Assembly (NCBI GenBank): GCA_016704485.1
Contig: JADJAA010000002.1
Coordinates: 682,001-746,000, forward strand
Origin: Flavobacteriales bacterium
Lineage (GTDB): Bacteria > Bacteroidota > Bacteroidia > Flavobacteriales_F > PHOS-HE28
Length of the DNA: 64,000 nt
Reading direction: 5' to 3'
This document shows positions 60,442 through 64,000 of this stretch, piece after piece. Each line of letters opens with the position of its first letter. Within the stretch, counting starts at the first letter, position 1. The notes under the pieces are model-generated. The model was not told the origin of the DNA and searched no databases. It saw only the letters and a list, made by a program, of their open reading frames with translations. Both the position numbers and the translations under genes were made by a program.

Positions 60442-61188
60442 TCATGCTTGATCCAGCACATCATCCATGTTAAAAAAGCCTTGTTTGCCAAGGAGCCATT
60501 CCGCTGCGATAACCGCACCAAGAGCAAAACCACTGCGATCAAATGCCTCATGGGAGATCACGATCCGATCGTTCCCGCTAGTCCAAGAAACAGCATGCTT
60601 ACCCGTTACTTCACCTCTACGTTCACTGAAAATAGAGACAGGACCGGGTTCAATTGAATTGGCGTTGCGAGAGATGGTCTGATCGGCAGCATTGTCTTCC
60701 TTCAACTCGAACCCGGAATACCCCTTCGTCTTCAGGTCAATATCCCGTGCTAACGTGATCGCCGTTCCGCTGGGGGCATCCAGTTTATGGATGTGATGGA
60801 TCTCATCGATGTGGGCTGCATAGTCCGGTCGTGTGTCCATAAGACCAGCCAACATGCGATTGACCCGAAAGAACAGATTCACGCCAATACTGAAATTACT
60901 GGCCCACAGAAGCGAACCCTTCTTATCTCCGACCTTTTTGCGAACACCGTTCATTTTATCATACCAACCCGTTGTCCCCACCACCACAGGCACGTCGTGA
61001 TCAAGGCATAGGTCCATATTGGCCAGCGCCTGATCAGGCGTGCTGAATTCAATGGCAACATCGGCACCCGTTGGGGCAGTACCCGCATTGGCGCCGGTTA
61101 CACGCAACACGACCTCATGGCCGCGCGCAACCGCGACCGCCTCTATGGCCTTACCCATTTTGCCATAACCGTATAGGGCGATCTTCAT
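60442..61188 (-). CDS. dapB: 4-hydroxy-tetrahydrodipicolinate reductase
   Basis: 248 residues, slightly short but complete. It makes tetrahydrodipicolinate in the lysine/diaminopimelate pathway. The NAD(P)-binding start is LYGYGKMGKAIEAVA, the substrate site is EIHHIHKLDAPSGTAI, and HAVSWTSGNDRIVISHEA is a conserved end block. Co-oriented with the signal peptidase genes, with 80 bp between, so possibly the same transcript. Confidence 0.95.
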   Translation of the reverse strand: MKIALYGYGKMGKAIEAVAVARGHEVVLRVTGANAGTAPTGADVAIEFSTPDQALANMDLCLDHDVPVVVGTTGWYDKMNGVRKKVGDKKGSLLWASNFSIGVNLFFRVNRMLAGLMDTRPDYAAHIDEIHHIHKLDAPSGTAITLARDIDLKTKGYSGFELKEDNAADQTISRNANSIEPGPVSIFSERRGEVTGKHAVSWTSGNDRIVISHEAFDRSGFALGAVIAAEWLLGKQGFFNMDDVLDQA

Positions 61189-61241
61189 TGGTTATTCCTG
61201 TGTGTAATTCGGGTGATCGCCGAAGGTAGTGGGCGCCTTAC

Positions 61242-62069
61242 TTATTTGATCCCACGCGTGGCCTGAAAGAGTTCCATTTGTCCTTTTAGCTGCGCATTCT
61301 TTGGGAAATGGGCCAGATAATATTGGACAAACCAGAACGGCATATGATCCATAAAGATCTTCCAGTCCTGTTCACCGTCGGGTAATTTTTTATGCGTCCA
61401 AAATAGGTGTGATTCAATTCCAGAATTATCCCAAAGGAATGTATGATACGCCAGATCAATAGCAGCACGAAGTTGATCCATTGAGCGATAATACCGGTCA
61501 ATGATCTTGTCTTTTGGAACATTGTGTCCACCTTCTTTTACGCGGATCTCTTGTACCCGCTGCACATTGATAGATGGATCTTCTGTTCCGACATAGTACA
61601 GGTATACTTTGTAGCCTAGGTCACGAGCACGTTGCATCAATGCCAATTTGCTCGGATGGCTGAAAACGGTCTCGAATGTGAACTTATGTTTCCTGTCCAA
61701 GAGCTGGTCATACAAGTATTGCGCAGTCAATTGGGCTAGGCGGTCATTCACGTTGGGGGCATTGGACCTGAGCTTGCCAGCGTTCAAAAGCAATGCGGAG
61801 TCCAGATCAGTTGAGGTGAATCCTTTGCCCAAAAGCCCTGATCCTTTCGCAAAAGCCAACACATCATTCCGATCCAAGGAAACATCATAAGGGGCAAGGT
61901 CAAAGCCTTTGCCCGAATTGAGCACTTGCGCAATATCATCTGCGTTAACGTAAAGTCCAAAGTCTACGTTCCTTCCATTTACTTTGAAACGGCGTACTTC
62001 GCGTATAACGGTTGTCTTTCCCGAACCGTTCGGGCCAGCGAATACACGCATACGCGGCTCTCCCGCCAT
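61242..62069 (-). CDS. Zeta-toxin-like P-loop kinase
   Basis: 275 residues from ATG 62069 (MAGEPRMRVFAGPNGSGKTT); the frame runs further back but overlaps the upstream gene. The Walker A site is AGPNGSGKTTVIREV, and FTFETVFSHPSKL and YLYYVGTEDPSINVQR match the AAA/zeta toxin type. Zeta toxins phosphorylate UDP-GlcNAc or similar cell-wall precursors. The small basic gene upstream ends 2 bp before the start, in the place of an antitoxin. The toxic role is inferred from the family and the gene arrangement. Confidence 0.8.
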   Translation of the reverse strand: MAGEPRMRVFAGPNGSGKTTVIREVRRFKVNGRNVDFGLYVNADDIAQVLNSGKGFDLAPYDVSLDRNDVLAFAKGSGLLGKGFTSTDLDSALLLNAGKLRSNAPNVNDRLAQLTAQYLYDQLLDRKHKFTFETVFSHPSKLALMQRARDLGYKVYLYYVGTEDPSINVQRVQEIRVKEGGHNVPKDKIIDRYYRSMDQLRAAIDLAYHTFLWDNSGIESHLFWTHKKLPDGEQDWKIFMDHMPFWFVQYYLAHFPKNAQLKGQMELFQATRGIK

Positions 62070-62071
62070 TT

Positions 62072-62320
62072 CTACGCTCGTTCTTTGGCTGGCATGGTCA
62101 GCGTTAGCTGTTTCACGCGCTTCACAACAGTGCCTTTGGCATTTATCCGTACAAGCCAACCATCCTTTACCACTAGCAGTTCATCCACGTGCTTAAATGC
62201 TCTCTTGTTAGCTTTGCGGGTTGCTGCCTTTGAAGCAGCCTCCAACACTGCCTTGCCCATGAACACTTTTCGAGGCGTTGCAGACTTTTCCGAAGGGTTA
62301 CTATCTTTCTTGTTAGGCAT
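62072..62320 (-). CDS. Small basic protein upstream of the zeta-like kinase
   Basis: 82 residues, rich in Lys, Arg and Ala, MPNKKDSNPSEKSATPRKVF at the start, a helical middle (AVLEAASKAATRKANKR) and a strand-rich end (DGWLVRINAKGTVVKRV). It is located just upstream of the zeta-like kinase, as antitoxins often are. I do not recognise a named antitoxin family, so this role is only suggested. Confidence 0.65.
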   Translation of the reverse strand: MPNKKDSNPSEKSATPRKVFMGKAVLEAASKAATRKANKRAFKHVDELLVVKDGWLVRINAKGTVVKRVKQLTLTMPAKERA

Positions 62321-62504
62321 GGCACTAAGATACGCCGTTGAATAGGAAGATCACAACCTCCATCTGAATGACTTGCTGCAAGTCGAGTTATTGTAAACTT
62401 CCGTTTTTAAGTTTGCCAGACTGGCTCAATATCAGAGATCTGAAAAGAACCGACGGAGTTTTTACCACGTCGACTGGAATCATGAACTACAATATCCAAC
62501 ACTA

Positions 62505-62798
62505 CTAGATTCGACCCTTCAGATCCATTCGCTCGTGCAGTATTCTTGAGGTCTCAATATTATCCCGATCCACTATTCGGAAGAGTAGAACGCGTTTCAT
62601 TACCTGCACTCCATTCAGTTCTGATCGGATTCCTTCATATTTCTTACCAAGCCTTGGATCATCTGCAGCTTCTTGGCATGCATCGAGAAGGTTCTGGTAA
62701 TACTTATCTGCTTGTTGTTCGGACCATCGGTCCAACGTGTAGTTCCAAATATCTCCCAGATCCTCGACCGCTTTATTGGTCAAGATGAATTTACCCAT
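62505..62798 (-). CDS. parE: ParE-like toxin of a ParDE pair
   Basis: 97 residues with the RelE/ParE fold: TNKAVEDLGDIWNYTLDRWS, QQADKYYQNLLDACQE and the end IETSRILHERMDLKGRI with the conserved LHERMD. ParE toxins inhibit DNA gyrase, and RelE relatives cut mRNA. It overlaps the ParD gene by 8 bp. The toxin looks complete. Confidence 0.93.
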   Translation of the reverse strand: MGKFILTNKAVEDLGDIWNYTLDRWSEQQADKYYQNLLDACQEAADDPRLGKKYEGIRSELNGVQVMKRVLLFRIVDRDNIETSRILHERMDLKGRI

Positions 62799-63042
62799 TG
62801 GAATTCCTTCTGGCTTTCAACGAGGCAAGATGATCTTGAGGGTCGAAATCGTTGGCGAGTCCACTATCTATTCCTTCCTTGATGGCCTGTCTAAGTGCAA
62901 TGACTTTGCTTTCCTCTTCCTCAAGAAGTCTAAGTCCCGCTCGAATTACTTCGCTTACGTTGTTGTATCGTCCTTCGGAGATACTGCTTTGAACGAATTG
63001 TTCGAAATAGTCTCCTAAGGTTATGGATGTATTCTTACTCAT
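62791..63042 (-). CDS. parD: ParD-like antitoxin
   Basis: 83 residues. The ribbon-helix-helix part (SITLGDYFEQFVQSSISEG, YNNVSEVIRAGLRLLEEEE) matches ParD/CC_1036-type antitoxins, which hold ParE and repress the operon. The C-terminal part (DPQDHLASLKARRNS) wraps the toxin. A palindrome for repressor binding is just upstream. First gene of the parDE pair. Confidence 0.92.
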   Translation of the reverse strand: MSKNTSITLGDYFEQFVQSSISEGRYNNVSEVIRAGLRLLEEEESKVIALRQAIKEGIDSGLANDFDPQDHLASLKARRNSNG

Positions 63043-63070
63043 TGTTCAACGGTTTTTCAAATGTGCCAAT

Positions 63071-63090
63071 ATTTGGTATAGTGTCCAAAT
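63071..63090. promoter_or_regulatory. Candidate ParD operator
   Basis: ATTTGG and CCAAAT arms separated by 8 bases form an inverted repeat about 29 bp before the parD start, a typical place for antitoxin binding and autoregulation. Confidence 0.4.
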
Positions 63091-63117
63091 TGTTGTGTGA
63101 GTAGTGGTTTAGACAAA

Positions 63118-63191
63118 GTAGCCACAGGCTACGATGCTTACTACAACTTTCGCGTAGCCACAGGCAACGCGGAGATAAGGGTAGCCACAGG
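63118..63191 (+). repeat. Three direct copies of GTAGCCACAGG
   Basis: Copies at 63118-63128, 63154-63164 and 63181-63191, with steps of 36 and 27 bases (both multiples of three). Two are followed by MAACGC-like bases (CAACGC, AAACGC). In the plus frame they read VATG, but no credible gene is present, so they look like a short non-coding repeat patch between parDE and the T9SS gene. Confidence 0.6.
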
Positions 63192-63207
63192 AAACGCTGA
63201 GGACGGT

Positions 63208-64000
63208 TCAATCATCGGTACGTACAACCTTGTACACACCTATGGCTCGATCAGCCAAGGACCATGCACGAAGAAAATAGGTGCCTAAAGTGAGGTCAGA
63301 AAGATCGGCACTGTTCCCGGTGCCATCGAGCCTCTTCATTCCTAGGGTATCAAACACTTCAAAGCGAATGATCGCCTCCCCGAATTGTACAGAATTTGCC
63401 GTAGGGTTCGGAAAAAGAACGAGCACATTCCGATCATGATCTGAAGATATTCCAGTGATCGGGTAACAGATGCCTTCTCCATAAACGGACATACCGTTTT
63501 CTTTGACACATTCCAGCGAAAGGAAGTGGGATAATCCAAATTGTACATCCAACGGATGAGAAGGACCCGAAGACCCACCAATTCCCTCAATTATTGATCG
63601 TGTTCCAACGAAGTCTTCCAACGAATCAACAACGAACCGCTTTCGGTAACTACCATTAATATCGACCGAATCGATCAAGATAACGTTAGCCCATCTAGGG
63701 TAGTCTGAAACGGGTGCATTAGGAAAGCTACTTGGATAGGGTATTGAGTCGCCAACCTCAACGTTGAAGTCATAGATCATGTATTCTTCAATCGGTTCGA
63801 TCAGCACATAGACGCGTTTATCCTGTTCTCGAACAAAATGCGCAATACCGTTCGCATACGATGAGTTATTACAGTTCATGGATAAAATGTATGATTGAGA
63901 ATAGAACTCCTGCCGCCAGATCACCTGATACGCTTGACCATTGAGAATCGTATCACCACCAATAAAGTAGGTATCGGTATAGATGTCTTCGCACTGAGCG
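63208..64000 (-). CDS. Secreted protein with T9SS type A sorting domain (partial)
   Basis: The frame is open to the right edge, so the N-terminus is outside the window. Residues are beta-rich, with DTYFIGGDTILNG at the edge and NVEVGDSIPYPSSFPNAP. The last ~75 residues are a T9SS type A sorting domain: LVLFPNPTANSVQFG start, FEVFDTLGMKRLDG, TLGTYFLRAWS and the basic end YKVVRTDD. The product should be exported by T9SS. The function of the visible part is unknown. Confidence 0.88.
   Translation of the reverse strand, partial: AQCEDIYTDTYFIGGDTILNGQAYQVIWRQEFYSQSYILSMNCNNSSYANGIAHFVREQDKRVYVLIEPIEEYMIYDFNVEVGDSIPYPSSFPNAPVSDYPRWANVILIDSVDINGSYRKRFVVDSLEDFVGTRSIIEGIGGSSGPSHPLDVQFGLSHFLSLECVKENGMSVYGEGICYPITGISSDHDRNVLVLFPNPTANSVQFGEAIIRFEVFDTLGMKRLDGTGNSADLSDLTLGTYFLRAWSLADRAIGVYKVVRTDD

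Noticed and set aside
63118..63191. CRISPR-like array
   Set aside because: Only three 11-base copies with short, unequal gaps and no cas genes.
63097..63288. Plus-strand frame through the VATG repeats
   Set aside because: It starts at a weak codon, overlaps the end of the partial T9SS gene and has no protein features apart from the repeats.
1..64000. tRNA, rRNA or riboswitch genes
   Set aside because: I looked for T-loop and other conserved patterns and found nothing convincing outside genes.

Overview
The window looks like a chromosomal segment of a Bacteroidota bacterium, most likely in or near Flavobacteriales. Supporting signs are type IX secretion system (T9SS) C-terminal sorting domains of both the type A and type B (CHU_C-like) kinds, upstream elements that fit the Bacteroidota -7 consensus TAnnTTTG, weak or absent Shine-Dalgarno sequences, and families common in that phylum (DUF983, DUF547, propeller/Y_Y_Y sensors, TSP3-OmpA proteins). 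I see no rRNA, tRNA or CRISPR array. Genes are dense, on both strands, with many small operons.

Layout. 1-5.3 kb: the end of a secreted PKD/PA14 protein, a secreted repeat protein, a PAP2 phosphatase, a sorbosone-dehydrogenase-like protein and a universal stress protein. 5.3-6.8 kb: an AT-hook protein beside a broken IS5-family element. 7.0-9.1 kb: selD and selU, the selenium route to 2-selenouridine in tRNA. 9.3-16.1 kb: an SRPBCC protein, a T9SS-sorted esterase, a three-gene arsenosugar operon, an acetyltransferase and a CrtISO-like oxidoreductase. 16.4-23.3 kb: two T9SS type B proteins facing each other across a rearranged patch (hicA stump, hicB, a second copy of the ppsA tail), then full-length ppsA. 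23.5-27.2 kb: small basic and zinc-binding proteins, an orphan response regulator and an orphan cytosine-5 DNA methyltransferase. 27.4-32.7 kb: msrA, a paralogous pair of surface proteins (one fused to TSP3-OmpA), DUF983, a lipoprotein methyltransferase and a marR-nitroreductase pair. 32.7-39.5 kb: PhoD-like phosphatase, sterol-desaturase-like enzyme, DEAD-box helicase, DUF547 lipoprotein, a SGNH/PKD protein and a 40-residue lipoprotein. 39.7-46.6 kb: ffh, an antitoxin/PIN pair, a DinB/YfiT protein, folD, a TonB-domain protein, carbonic anhydrase, an outer-membrane protein and a HAD protein. 46.7-56.6 kb: a 1170-residue secreted protein with a lysyl-oxidase domain, fabI, a TPR protein with a defective caspase domain, and a propeller sensor fused to adenylate cyclase. 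56.6-61.2 kb: Nudix, TPR lipoprotein, two signal peptidases and dapB. 61.2-64 kb: a zeta-like kinase pair, parDE, a short repeat patch and a partial T9SS protein.

Most notable. (1) A lysyl-oxidase domain with conserved copper histidines and cofactor Lys/Tyr sits in a bacterial surface protein. (2) That protein and the unrelated protein at the window start share a ~240-residue C-terminal module that ends in a duplicated dockerin-like loop and the same QLP terminus; neither has a standard T9SS sorting domain. (3) A propeller/Y_Y_Y sensor has a class III adenylate cyclase as output instead of a histidine kinase, and lies next to a TPR-caspase protein that lacks the catalytic cysteine. (4) A recombination scar at 19.2-20.9 kb cut hicA and left a second ppsA tail. 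I found no clear anti-phage defence system; the methyltransferase and toxin-antitoxin genes are scattered.
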